The position numbers and the translations under genes are program-made. 64,000 bases of DNA from BOG-908 sp964242595 (GTDB lineage: Bacteria; Pseudomonadota; Alphaproteobacteria; Acetobacterales; Acetobacteraceae): positions 1-64,000 of the forward strand of contig CAXTBC010000015.1 of NCBI GenBank assembly GCA_964242595.1, given 5' to 3'. This document shows, piece after piece, positions 1 through 10,424 of this stretch (within the stretch, counting starts at the first letter, position 1; each line of letters opens with the position of its first letter). The notes beneath the pieces are model-generated. The model made no database searches. It was given only the letters and a program-made list of their open reading frames with translations, and had not been told where the DNA came from.

Positions 1-34
1 GCCGGATTAAACCAATGCTTATCTAGGCCAGCCC

Positions 35-75
35 CAAGTTTTTTGCTTCTTTTTTGCAAAAAAGAAGGCCTTGCT
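35..75. repeat. AT-rich palindromic repeat, right-half copy
   Basis: CTTCTTTTTT-GC-AAAAAAGAAG forms a 10-bp perfect hairpin preceded by AAGTTTTTTG and followed by GCCTTGC. It is the same 'right half' seen in the composite repeats further along (for example 5677-5800 and 8902-9031). No left half is visible here. It lies downstream of the formate dehydrogenase genes on the minus strand and may act in transcript ending, although its stem is AT-rich and so unlike a standard intrinsic terminator. Confidence 0.7.
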
Positions 76-100
76 TTCTTTGTTTCAGCCTAACTCTCTG

Positions 101-391
101 CTAGCCAGCAGGCTTGGTTGCCTCAGACAGCCACCCGCGCACGTTGTGCAGCTCCGCCCACGGGACCGGACCCAACGGAAAATGCCCCGCCATCACGATG
201 CTGATCACCGCGTTCACGCGCTCCAGGTGAGTACGGCGGCCGGACTCGATCAGGCCGTCGCGATACAGGCTCAGGCAGCGCGTGGCCTTGGAAAACAGGC
301 CGGGGTCAGGCTCGGGCTCCTGGGCCAGGATCGCGTCCAGCGCCGCCAATGCCGTGCGCCCGGCGGCCTCGGCACCGCGTTCACTGTCCAT
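101..391 (-). CDS. small hypothetical protein coupled to formate dehydrogenase
   Basis: A 96-residue protein whose ATG (391-389) lies inside the end of the catalytic formate dehydrogenase gene, giving an 11-nt overlap and suggesting translational coupling. A longer reading from 427 would start inside the upstream gene without clear reason. It is soluble and mostly helical-looking, rich in Ala/Arg/Glu, with no signal peptide, membrane segment or metal motif that I can see. It does not resemble the small FdsD subunit as I know it. Its position as the last gene of the catalytic-subunit transcript suggests an accessory or assembly role; that is inference. Confidence 0.6.
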   Translation of the reverse strand: MDSERGAEAAGRTALAALDAILAQEPEPDPGLFSKATRCLSLYRDGLIESGRRTHLERVNAVISIVMAGHFPLGPVPWAELHNVRGWLSEATKPAG

Positions 392-3300
392 GGCTGGACC
401 CGCCGGGGTTGGCCAGGCGGCCGGCACGCAGGTTCACCGTCACCGCCTTGGTGGAGTGGATGCTGGTGTTGGCGTCTCCGGTGATGGCCAGCAGCACGTT
501 GGCGATGTCGCCGCGCGCGTAGCCCTCCCAGCCGAACACCCAGGGCATGCCCACCTGGTAGATTGTCCGACCGTCGATCACGAACGGGCGCACGCGCTGC
601 GTCACCATGGCGCGCACCTCGATCTCGCCGCGCAGGGTGGAGAGCACGGTCCAGCCGAGATGCCGGATGCCCAGCTCGTCGGCCAACTCGGGCGGCACCT
701 CCACGAAGGCCTCCGGCTGCAACTCGGCGGTGTGCGGCGCTACCCGGCCCATGATGCCGCCGCAATGCATCTCCGTCAGCCGGTAGGTGGTGAAGATGTA
801 CGGGAAGCGCGGGTCCTCGGGCACATGCAGCTCGTTACCCGGCCGCGCCCAGGCATGCGCCGTCGGGTTGGACTGCATGCCGTAGAGCGGGTTGCGCACC
901 GGGCTTTCCATCGGCTCGTAATGGGTGGGCAACGGCCCGTCCTTCAGGCCGCTCGGCACGAAGAGCTGGATGTTGCCGTCCGCCTGCATGATGAACGGCT
1001 TGTCGCCGCCCAGCGCGTCCATGCCGTGCGGACGGCGGCTCCAGTCCGGGCGGTAGTCGGGCCGCGTGGTGGCCACGTAGTCCGGCACGTCGGTGCCGGT
1101 CCACTTGGCCGACGCCTCGTCCCACCAGACCATCTTCTTGCGCTCGGACCACGGCTTGCCGGCAGGATCGGCCGAGGCGCGGTTATACAGCGTGCGGCGG
1201 TTGGACGGCCAGGAGAACGCCCAGCCGAGGTGGCTGCCCGGGCCGCCAGGCCCGTCCGGCGTGCGGCCGCGGGCCACGTTGTGGCCGTCCTTGGGGTAGA
1301 CACCGCAATACATCCAGCCGCCGCACGCCGTGCTGCCGTCGTCCTTGAGGTCCTGGTACTTCTCCACCTGTTTGCGATCGGCCACCGTGTAGCCGTTGAT
1401 CTCGCGCAGGATCGCCTCGGCGTCCGGTTCGGCCCGCTCGCCGCGCTCGGGGTACTGCCAGGTGAGCGCCTGGATGGCAGCGTCGCGCGACGCCGTGCTG
1501 TCCGCGTAGAGCGCCTTCAGCCGCTTGCCGAGGTGGTAGATGAACCACAGGTCGGACCGGCTGTCTCCAGGCGCGTCCAGAACCATGTCGTGCCACTGCA
1601 CCAGGCGGCTGGTGTTGGTCACCGTGCCATCCTTCTCGCCGGGCAGCGCGGTTGGGAAGAAGAAGATCTCGGTGCCGATATCCTCGGGCGCCAGCTCGCC
1701 GCGCTGCACCAGGCGGCCCTTCTGCCAGAAATTGGCCGTCTCCGTCATCGCCATGTCGCGCACCACCAGCCATTTCAGGCGGGTAAGCCCACGTTCCACG
1801 AAGTCGGAGTTCACGGCGCCCACCACCGGGTTCTGCCCCAGGATGAACTGGCCGTGCAGCACGCCGTCCACCATCGCCATCGTCATCGGCTGTTGGGAGA
1901 GGTCGCCGGTAAGCTTGGGCAAATGCTGGTAGCCCCACTCGTTTTGCGCCGTGGCGTGCGGACCGTACCAGGCCTTCAGCAGGCTGACGGCGTATTTCGG
2001 CATGTTGGCCCACCAGCCGGTGGTGGGTGTCTCCGTCTTGAGGTAGGCCTCGAGCGTCGCGTGGTCGTGCAGCGCGTTGGGTTGCGGCAGGTAGGTGGGC
2101 AGCATGTTGTACAGCGTCGGGATGTCCGTGCTGCCCTGGATGCTGGCGTGGCCGCGCAGCGCCATGATGCCGCCGCCCGGCCGGCCCATGTTGCCCAGCA
2201 GGCCCTGCACGATGCTGGCGGCCCGGATGATCTGCACGCCCACCGTGCTGTGCGTCCAGCCCACGGCGTAGCAGATGGCGCCGGTGCGATCGCGGCCGGA
2301 GTTGCGCGCCAGCGCGTCGGCCACCCGCAGGAAGGTGGCCGCCGGGCAGCCGGTCACGCGTTCCACCATCTCCGGCGTGTAGCGCGCATAGTGGCGGCGC
2401 ATGATCTGGTAGACGCAATTGGGGTGCTGCAGCGTCTCGTCGCGTGCCGGCGGGCTCTCCGTCATGCTCTCGAAGTCGCCGTCGTCCTGCTCCTGGTTGC
2501 CGACACGGTGTTCGGAAACCGAGGAGGGGACCTTCTTGCCTTCATACTGCCAGCTGGCGGTCGCGTAGGTGCCGGTCTTGGGATCGAAGCCGGAGAACAC
2601 ACCGTCGTTCTGCTCGGGGTCCTGGTAGGAGCCCTCGATGATGTGGGCGATGTTGGTGTACGCCATCGCGTAGTCGCGGAACCACAGGTCGCCTTCCAGC
2701 AGGTAGCGGATGATGCCGCCCAGGAAAGCGATGTCGCTGCCCGAACGTATGGGCGCGTGCACGTCGGCCAGCGCCGAGGTGCGGGTGAAGCGCGGGTCCA
2801 CGTGGATGATGGCGGCGCCGCGCCGCTTGGCCTCCACCACGAAGCGGAACCCGATCGGGTGGTTCTCCGCCATGTTGGAGCCCATGATCACGATGCAGTC
2901 GGACTGCTCGAGGTCCCACAAGGCCATCGTGGCTGCGCCGCGTCCGAAGGAGGTGCCCAGACTGGGCACCGAAGAGGAGTGTCAGATGCGAGCCTGGTTC
3001 TCGACGTTGACCAGTCCCAACCCTCCAGAGAACAGCTTCTTGATCAGGTAGTTCTCTTCGTTGTCCAGCGTGGCGCCGCCCAGCGAGCCCACGCCCAGCG
3101 TGTGGTTCACCACGCGGCCGTCGGGCAGCTTCTCGACGAACGTGTCGTCGCGCGCCGCCTTGGTGAGCTGCGCCACCCGCTCCATCGCCCACTCCAGCGG
3201 GCGCTCCTCCCACGCCTTGGCGTGCGGCGCGCGGTAGAGCACGGTGTTGATACGCTGCGGGGAGAGCAGCACGCCCAGGGTGCTGGCGCCCTTGGGGCAC

Positions 3301-3593
3301 AGCGTGCCCTGGTTGATCGGGCTGCGCGGGTCGCCCTCGATGTGGATGGGCCGGCCACCCTTGGCATAGACGAGCTGGCCGCAGCCGACCGCGCAGAACG
3401 GGCAGATGCTGGTGCCCACCGTGTCCGCCTGTTCCAGCCGCGGGCGCAGGCTGCGGCTGAGCTCGCTCTCGGCCGCCTTGCCCTGCACGCTCTGCCCGGC
3501 CAACTGGCGCGGCAGCGACCAGTCGTGCACGAAGCTGGCAAGGCGGCTGCCGACGCCCTGGCGGAGGTTACGATACTTCGGCGGCTTTCTCAT
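381..3593 (-). CDS. fdhA: formate dehydrogenase, selenocysteine-containing catalytic subunit
   Basis: Molybdopterin (bis-MGD) oxidoreductase that oxidises formate to CO2. Read as one 1,070-residue protein through an in-frame UGA at 2984-2982 (residue 204). N-terminal [4Fe-4S] cysteines are C64, C67, C71 and C99. The context NQARI-U-H followed by TSFGRGAAT matches the active-site region of E. coli FdnG (Sec196), and a SECIS-like hairpin starts 11 nt after the UGA. The start is ATG 3593 (MRKPPKYRN); an upstream ATG at 3692 adds 33 unlikely residues. Neither start has a twin-arginine signal, unlike FdnG/FdoG, so the subunit may face the cytoplasm. Electron-transfer and membrane partners lie on the opposite strand at 4715-6892. 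Function requires selABC, which are not in this window. Confidence 0.93.
2952..2970 (-). promoter_or_regulatory. bacterial SECIS hairpin
   Basis: On the minus strand GGTGCCC-AGTCT-GGGCACC forms a perfect 7-bp stem with a 5-nt loop containing GU. It begins 11 nt after the UGA, the same distance as the upper stem in E. coli fdhF (loop AGGUCU). This is the expected SelB-binding element and lies within the coding sequence. Confidence 0.85.
2982..2984 (-). other. in-frame UGA read as selenocysteine
   Basis: The codon on the minus strand is TGA. The reading frame before it (ending NVENQARI) and after it (HSSSVPSLGTSFGRG) are the same frame, and both sides match the formate dehydrogenase family without gap. 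The residue falls where the family has Sec or Cys. A stop here would remove most of the active site, while the downstream 860 codons show no decay. Confidence 0.93.
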
Positions 3594-3776
3594 AGGGCGC
3601 AACCTACTCCGACACCGAGAACCGCGAACCAACGATGTCGTGAGCTCCAGGCGCCAGTCAGTGCCGGCTACCGCGAATCTCGGGAATGTCATTTTACAAC
3701 CGAGAGCTTTCTGCGAGCGTCAGTTCGCTGGAGGAATGGGCTTCCAGATCTCGGTCAGTAAGGCGAGAAGCGATCG

Positions 3777-4310
3777 ATGCTGCGAACTCTTACCGCGTTA
3801 CTCATTTTTGCTGCTACGACTTCTACCTCGCTTGCAGCCACTCCGGTAACCTACTTCTTCTACGGCTTCGTGACGGCCATACAGGCGGCTGGTCGGAATA
3901 CGCCTCCTCTCTATGCTGTCGTCCCCATCTCGGTCACCGTCGACCTGTCCTATCCTGCTGACACTCAGCAAAACAACGTCACGGTGTACAGCAACTACGT
4001 AGGCGGACACACCCAGACGGGAGCGCCGATATCGCCGATCCTCGCTGCGACGGTCAACGGCGTCAACGTGCATGGAGAGTTCGACTACGTGCGGATCAGC
4101 CAGAACGCCAATGGCATTTACGGGATCGAGATATCGTCTGGCAGCCAGATGAATGGCGCCGGCTTCGACCTGAACTTCACCACCACCATCGCCGGCGTCG
4201 TGAAAAGCGAGAGGTTGCCAAGGCAAATCTTTCCGGGGAACTTCCGGACAGCCACGTTCTCGACGATCGTCGATCCCCTCGACATGTACTCTGGCGCCGT
4301 CGTGGAGTAG
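3777..4310 (+). CDS. secreted protein of unknown function
   Basis: A 177-residue protein with a clear Sec signal peptide (about residues 1-20, ending SLA before ATP). The mature part is Thr/Asn/Val-rich with alternating hydrophobic residues, as in beta-sandwich secreted proteins; there is no cysteine and no sorting tail such as PEP-CTERM. A purine-rich AAGGCGAGAAG precedes ATG 3777. Base composition is lower in GC than the neighbours, and the gene sits alone between the two formate dehydrogenase half-operons, so it may be a late insertion. I do not recognise the family. Confidence 0.6.
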   Translation: MLRTLTALLIFAATTSTSLAATPVTYFFYGFVTAIQAAGRNTPPLYAVVPISVTVDLSYPADTQQNNVTVYSNYVGGHTQTGAPISPILAATVNGVNVHGEFDYVRISQNANGIYGIEISSGSQMNGAGFDLNFTTTIAGVVKSERLPRQIFPGNFRTATFSTIVDPLDMYSGAVVE

Positions 4311-4483
4311 GAAGCTTCGCCTGAGCTCTTTCACTTCGATGAGGCAAGCAAGGGATCGTCCCTGTTCGCACTTGGGGCATATCTGCTTGCCGTGAGATGG
4401 GCCGAGGAGGTGCGGGGGGTGACGAACTCTTGTTTCTTTTCTCAAGGAGGCTTCTTTGGTGTGAACCTTGAGGGGCGAGATGC

Positions 4484-4708
4484 GTGGCCAAGACAATGGA
4501 AGGCGTCGTCACCATCGTGCAGGAAAGCCGCTTCCAGCTCACCGACGACCACGGCGTGGGCCACCTGTTCATCCTGGGTTACCTGTGCGGCACCGAGACG
4601 GGGCAGTTGCCCGCCCTGCAGCGCCGTCAGGCCCGCGTGCGCGTCAGCTACAAGCCCGCGCCAAACCTGATCGGCAACGTGGCGCAATCCATCGCCGTGG
4701 CCACCTGA
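4484..4708 (+). CDS. small protein of the formate dehydrogenase operon
   Basis: A 74-residue protein starting at GTG 4484 (GAGGGG about 9 nt upstream) or at the internal ATG 4496. It has no membrane segment or metal motif and reads like a small beta-rich fold. It ends 6 nt before the iron-sulfur subunit gene, so the two are surely co-transcribed. A role as a small accessory protein of the enzyme is inferred from position alone. Confidence 0.6.
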   Translation: MAKTMEGVVTIVQESRFQLTDDHGVGHLFILGYLCGTETGQLPALQRRQARVRVSYKPAPNLIGNVAQSIAVAT

Positions 4709-4714
4709 GCGCCC

Positions 4715-5674
4715 ATGGACATCCACCCGCGCGCGCTCGAACAGACCGCCTCCCACTTCCACGGCCCGATCCCCAACGAGAGCGAGCTCACCGCCCACGT
4801 GCTGATCGAGCCCGGCAAGTCCTACGGCTTCTTCACCGACACCACGGTGTGCATCGGCTGCAAGGCCTGCGAGGTGGCGTGCAAGGAGTGGAACAACCTG
4901 CCGGCCGACAACATCGGGCTGACCGGGCAGAGCTTCGACAACACCGGCGCGCTTTCGGCCAACAGCTGGCGGCACGTGGCGTTCGTCGAGCAGGGCGACA
5001 CGCGCGGCCAGGGCTGCGGCCACCAGGCCGGCGGTGACCACCGTGCCGACGGCGCTGGCGTGCGCGGCAACGACCAGCCGGCCTTCCAGAGCGGCTGGCT
5101 GATGCTGAGCGACGTGTGCAAGCACTGCCACAACGCGCCCTGTCTGGAAGCCTGCCCCACCGGCGCGCTGTTCAAGACCGAGTTCGACACCGTGGTGGTG
5201 CAGCAGGACATCTGCAACGGCTGCGGCTACTGCGTGCCGGCCTGCCCGTTCGGCGTGGTGGACCTTAGCACCACCGACGGTAAGGCGCACAAATGCACGC
5301 TGTGCTACGATCGGCTGAAAGGTGGGCTGGAGCCGGCCTGCGCCAAGTCCTGCCCCACCGACAGCATCCAGTTCGGCGAGTTGGGCGACCTGCAGCGCCG
5401 CGCGGCCGAGCGCGTGGAGACGCTGCACGGCCTGGGCGTGGGCAGCGCCTACCTGTACGGCACACCGGGCGCGCCGGGTGCGACCGGCGGCTTGGGCCAC
5501 CTGAACGCCTTCTTCCTGCTGACCGACCGGCCGGAGCGCTACAACCTGCCGGCCGCCCCCACCCGCGCCTCCAACCGCGTGGCGCCGGCGCTGGTCGCGG
5601 GGCTCTCCACGGTAGCCGGCCTGGCGCTGGCGGCGCTTGCCTTGTTCGCCGCCGAGGCGCCGCAGCGGCGGTAG
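4715..5674 (+). CDS. fdhB: formate dehydrogenase iron-sulfur subunit
   Basis: A 319-residue ferredoxin-type subunit carrying electrons from the Mo/Se site to the membrane. Four cysteine clusters are visible: CIGCKACEVAC (from C46), CKHCHNAPCLEAC, CNGCGYCVPAC, and CTLC with a later CAKSC, the FdnH/HybA/PsrB pattern of four [4Fe-4S] clusters. The C-terminal part (about 289-312) is a single hydrophobic helix as in FdnH, which anchors the subunit. It follows the small 74-residue gene by 6 nt and precedes the NrfD-like membrane subunit. The catalytic partner is encoded divergently at 381-3593. Confidence 0.9.
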   Translation: MDIHPRALEQTASHFHGPIPNESELTAHVLIEPGKSYGFFTDTTVCIGCKACEVACKEWNNLPADNIGLTGQSFDNTGALSANSWRHVAFVEQGDTRGQGCGHQAGGDHRADGAGVRGNDQPAFQSGWLMLSDVCKHCHNAPCLEACPTGALFKTEFDTVVVQQDICNGCGYCVPACPFGVVDLSTTDGKAHKCTLCYDRLKGGLEPACAKSCPTDSIQFGELGDLQRRAAERVETLHGLGVGSAYLYGTPGAPGATGGLGHLNAFFLLTDRPERYNLPAAPTRASNRVAPALVAGLSTVAGLALAALALFAAEAPQRR

Positions 5675-5676
5675 GC

Positions 5677-5800
5677 GAGCAGTTCTTTTTCGAGAAAAAG
5701 AACCAAAAAGCTTTTGCTCCCTGTCGGGTGTGCCCGGAGAGAGCCGCGCCAAACGGATAAAAGCTTTTTGCTTCTTTTTCTCGAAAAAGAAGGCCTTTCT
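5677..5800. repeat. composite AT-rich double-hairpin repeat
   Basis: Left hairpin AGTTCTTTTTCGAGAAAAAG followed by AACCAAAAAGCTTTTG, a GC-rich middle of about 45 nt, then AAAAGCTTTTTG and right hairpin CTTCTTTTTCTCGAAAAAG. The inner flanks (AAAAAGCTTTT and AAAAGCTTTTT) are also complementary, so the whole element can fold as nested stems. It begins directly after the stop of the iron-sulfur subunit gene and ends 28 nt before the membrane subunit gene, inside the operon. Confidence 0.8.
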
Positions 5801-5827
5801 TAATTCGACTCAAAAGGCGCCCCCCGG

Positions 5828-6892
5828 ATGAACTACCAGCCCACGCCGATTCACGCGCCCGACGAAGCGCCGGAAACCGGGCGCGACGCGCACGACACAA
5901 TCGACCGCGCCGGCAAGTGGGACGGCCCGACTTACTACGGCCGCTCGCAGCTCAAGCCCGCGCCGTTCAACAACTGGGTGGTGGGCGGCTACATCCTGCT
6001 GGCCGGGCTGTCGGGCGCCACCGCGCTGATCGGGGCTGCGGCCGAGGCTACCCAAGGCCGGGCCGCACGGAAGCTGGCACGGCGCTCGCGCTACCTCTCG
6101 CTGCTGGCCCCCACCATCGGCTCGGCGCTGCTGGTGTGGGACCTGCACACGCCGCAGCGCTTCTACAACATGTTGCGCATCGCCAAGCGCACCTCGCCGA
6201 TGTCCATCGGCACCTGGATCCTGCTGGCGTTCACCGGGCCGGCCATGCTCGCTGCCGCCGCCCAGGTCGTGGCGGACCGCCGGCCGCTCTGGCGCTGGCC
6301 GTGGACGGTCGCGCGCGCTGCCCAGGTGCCGGCGGCGATCGCCGGAATGGGTCTGGGCACGTACACCGCCTCACTGCTGGCCGCCACCAGCACGCCCCTG
6401 TGGGCCGCCGCCCCGCAATCGATGGCCGTGCGCTTCGGCGCCTCTTCCATCGCCACCGGCGCCGCCGCTTTGTCCTTGGGAGAACGCTCCCGCCGTAACC
6501 GCCGCGCGCTGGACGCGCTGAGCGTGGCGGCGCTGGCCGTCGAGCTGGCCGCCACCGTGCAATCCCATCGCACCTACCACGCGGTCGGCGTGGAAGAGGC
6601 GCTGGAAGGAGGCTGGGGTCGCGTGGAGGCGTGGGGCGCCACCGGGCTTGGCGCGGTGCTGCCGCTAGGGCTGAAGCTGGGCAGCCTGGCGCTGGGCGGC
6701 AGCCGCAACCCGTTGGCCGCCGTGGCGATGCTGGGCGGTAGCCTGCTGCTACGGGTGTCCATCATGGAGGCGGGGGACGCGTCGGCGGCACGGCCGGAGG
6801 TGAGTTTTCGGTTCTCGCAGCCGGGGAATTTGCCCAAGGAGGGAAAGCCTTCTTTTTTGAAAAAAAGAAGCAAAAAACTTTTGCCCCGTTAG
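5828..6892 (+). CDS. fdhC: formate dehydrogenase membrane subunit (NrfD/PsrC-like)
   Basis: A 354-residue polytopic membrane protein with a soluble N-terminus of about 50 residues and roughly eight hydrophobic segments (from VVGGYILLAGLSG onward). Features such as YYGRSQLKPAPFNN and WDLHTPQRFYNMLRI fit the NrfD/PsrC family, which passes electrons to quinone without haem. It replaces the cytochrome b subunit of FdnGHI-type enzymes. The last 15 residues (KPSFLKKRSKKLLPR) are encoded by the AT-rich palindromic repeat that begins at about 6846, so the natural C-terminus has been replaced or extended by repeat sequence. Confidence 0.82.
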   Translation: MNYQPTPIHAPDEAPETGRDAHDTIDRAGKWDGPTYYGRSQLKPAPFNNWVVGGYILLAGLSGATALIGAAAEATQGRAARKLARRSRYLSLLAPTIGSALLVWDLHTPQRFYNMLRIAKRTSPMSIGTWILLAFTGPAMLAAAAQVVADRRPLWRWPWTVARAAQVPAAIAGMGLGTYTASLLAATSTPLWAAAPQSMAVRFGASSIATGAAALSLGERSRRNRRALDALSVAALAVELAATVQSHRTYHAVGVEEALEGGWGRVEAWGATGLGAVLPLGLKLGSLALGGSRNPLAAVAMLGGSLLLRVSIMEAGDASAARPEVSFRFSQPGNLPKEGKPSFLKKRSKKLLPR

Positions 6893-6970
6893 TCCCGCCG
6901 GTGGAAACAGCCGCGCTCGAACGGGTAAAAGTTTTTTGGTTCTTTTTTCGAAAAAGAACTGCTTACTTCC
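6846..6970. repeat. composite AT-rich repeat, inverted orientation, overlaps fdhC end
   Basis: Reads GCCTTCTTTTTTGAAAAAAA with AGAAGCAAAAAACTTTTG first, then about 50 nt, then AAAAGTTTTTTGGTTCTTTT and the second hairpin to AAGAACTGCTTAC. This is the reverse orientation of the copy at 5677-5800. Its first 47 nt lie inside the preceding coding sequence and supply its last codons. Confidence 0.8.
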
Positions 6971-7173
6971 TTGCGACACACGGGATTTTCGTTGACTCCG
7001 CCCCGCGATCCCCTATGTCTCCGCCCCACAGGTCCCGCCCTCCCGGCAGGGCCTGTTTTCGTTCACCCGGTCCGCCCCAGGCGGGCAAGCCGTCTGGCCA
7101 GTCTCCGGCAGGCGCTCACAACTGACCGCGCCTGGCCGGCCCAGGGCGCTCACAACAGGAATAACCTGCCCAC

Positions 7174-8901
<1,728 letters not shown>

Positions 8902-9031
8902 AGGAAGCAAGCAGTTCTTTTTTGAAAAAAGAACCAAAAAACTTTTGCTTCCTGTCGGGTGGTGCTGAACGGTGCGCGCCCAACTCAGTGAAAGTTTTTT
9001 GCTTCTTTTCTTCAAAAAAGAAGGCTTTCCT
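8902..9031. repeat. composite AT-rich double-hairpin repeat
   Basis: Begins at the stop of rpsA: AAGCAAGCAGTTCTTTTTTG hairpin, ACCAAAAAACTTTTG, GC-rich middle, GAAAGTTTTTTGCTTC, second hairpin and AAGGCTTTCC. Same orientation as the copy at 5677-5800. It fills almost the whole rpsA-sppA gap. Confidence 0.8.
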
Positions 9032-9051
9032 TCTCTCCTGAAAGGCACTCC

Positions 9052-9987
9052 ATGCCACTAGAGCCAGATGCCCTGATCGACCGCCAGCGCCTCAAACGCC
9101 GCCTGACCTTCTGGCGCGTCCTGGCCGTCGTGGCCCTGGTTCTTGCCGCCATCGTCGCCGTCCCGCATGGCCACCGCCTCGGCAACGCGCGCGTGGCCCG
9201 CTACGCTATCAACGGCGTGATTGGCGACGGGCGCCAGCAAATCGAGGACCTGGACAGGCTCCGCAAGGATCCCGGCATCAGGGGCGTGCTGCTGCACCTC
9301 GACACGCCCGGCGGTGCCGTGGGCGGCGGTGAGGGCATCCACGCGGCGGTGCTGGAATTGGCGGCCGCCAAGCCGGTGGTGGCGGTGATGGACGGCACGG
9401 CCGCTTCGGCCGGCTACATGATCGCAGTGGCCGCGCCCCACATCGTGGCGCGCGAGAGCACGCTGACGGGCTCCATAGGCGTGATCCTGGAGCTGGGCGA
9501 CGTAGCCGGCCTGCTGGACAAGCTGGGCATCAGGTCCCAGTCGCTCGTGTCCGGCCCGCTGAAGGGCCAGCCGAGCTTCACCCAGCCGCTCTCCGAACCC
9601 GGGCGCGTGTACCTCCAGGCGCTGGTGATGGACCTGTACGACCAGTTCGTCGGGATTGTCGCCAGCGGGCGCCACATGGACCCTGCTCGCGTCAAGCAGC
9701 TGGCCGACGGGCGCGCCTACACCGGCCGGCAGGCGCTTGGGCTGGGCCTGGTCGACGAGATCGGCGGCGAGCAGCAGGCGCTGCACTGGATGCAGGCGCA
9801 GCGGCACGTGGCGGCCGACCTGCCGGTCACCGACGTGGAAAAGGGCGGCTGGTTCGAGCAGATGACCAAGGGCAGCCCGGCCGGCAGCTTGCTGCAGCTC
9901 GTCCTGGGTGCGCAGGACGTGCTGGCGCCCGCCGTCCACGTTGACGGGGTTTACGCGCTCTGGCAGCCTTCCCTGACACGGAATTAG
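9052..9987 (+). CDS. sppA: signal peptide peptidase SppA-like serine protease (S49)
   Basis: A 311-residue inner-membrane protease that degrades cleaved signal peptides. One N-terminal membrane helix (about residues 20-40) is followed by a single S49 domain. The nucleophile is the Ser in TAASAGYM and the general base is the Lys in SGPLKGQPS, the Ser/Lys dyad of short-form SppA; the LDTPGG and STLTGSIGVI motifs are intact. AAAGG precedes ATG 9052. It sits between rpsA and ihfB, its usual neighbours. Confidence 0.92.
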   Translation: MPLEPDALIDRQRLKRRLTFWRVLAVVALVLAAIVAVPHGHRLGNARVARYAINGVIGDGRQQIEDLDRLRKDPGIRGVLLHLDTPGGAVGGGEGIHAAVLELAAAKPVVAVMDGTAASAGYMIAVAAPHIVARESTLTGSIGVILELGDVAGLLDKLGIRSQSLVSGPLKGQPSFTQPLSEPGRVYLQALVMDLYDQFVGIVASGRHMDPARVKQLADGRAYTGRQALGLGLVDEIGGEQQALHWMQAQRHVAADLPVTDVEKGGWFEQMTKGSPAGSLLQLVLGAQDVLAPAVHVDGVYALWQPSLTRN

Positions 9988-10023
9988 GGGGCGGCCAGTG
10001 CCGTCGGGGGTTGGCCGGGATCG

Positions 10024-10311
10024 ATGACGAGGTCTGAGCTGATCGCCGAACTGGCCGCCGCAAACCCGCACCTTCGTGCGCCGGACGTGGAGCTGATCGT
10101 CGGCACCGTGTTCGACGAGATTTCCGGCGCCCTAACCCGCGGCGAGCGCGTGGAGCTGCGCGGCTTCGGCGCATTTACGATCAAGCGGCGGGACGCGCGC
10201 ACCGGCCGCAACCCACGCACTGGCGAGGCCGTCCCAGTAGACGAAAAGGCAGTCCCGTTCTTCAAGGCCGGCAAGGAACTGCGCGAACGCGTCAACGGCA
10301 AAGGGGCCTGA
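10024..10311 (+). CDS. ihfB: integration host factor beta subunit
   Basis: A 95-residue HU/IHF-family protein. The N-terminus MTRSELIAELAAANP and the arm region RNPRTGEAVPV are typical of IHF-beta; FFKAGKELRERVN ends the fold. With the alpha subunit (elsewhere) it bends DNA sharply. Start ATG 10024 lies 36 nt after the sppA stop. Confidence 0.93.
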   Translation: MTRSELIAELAAANPHLRAPDVELIVGTVFDEISGALTRGERVELRGFGAFTIKRRDARTGRNPRTGEAVPVDEKAVPFFKAGKELRERVNGKGA

Positions 10312-10344
10312 GGCAAGACGGCGCGTTCCGACGAAGCGCCCCAA

Positions 10345-10393
10345 CGGACAAAAGTTTTTTGCGTCTTGTCTCGAAAAAGAAGACTTTCCTTGC
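10345..10393. repeat. AT-rich repeat, diverged right half
   Basis: ACAAAAGTTTTTTGCGTCTT, then a mismatched hairpin to AAAAAGAAGACTTTCC. The palindrome is imperfect compared with other copies. Lies between ihfB and the LapA-like gene. Confidence 0.6.
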
Positions 10394-10424
10394 CTTACCC
10401 TACCTTCCCACAGGCTACCACCCG

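Noticed and set aside
2982..2984. Formate dehydrogenase as a pseudogene broken by a stop codon
   Set aside because: The stop is UGA at the active-site Sec position, the frame continues without shift, and a SECIS hairpin follows at the expected distance.
282..3761. Very long plus-strand open frame (over 1,100 codons) opposite the formate dehydrogenase gene
   Set aside because: It is the antisense shadow of a high-GC gene; its translation is His/Arg/Ala/Val-rich with no domain, while the minus strand gives a complete formate dehydrogenase.
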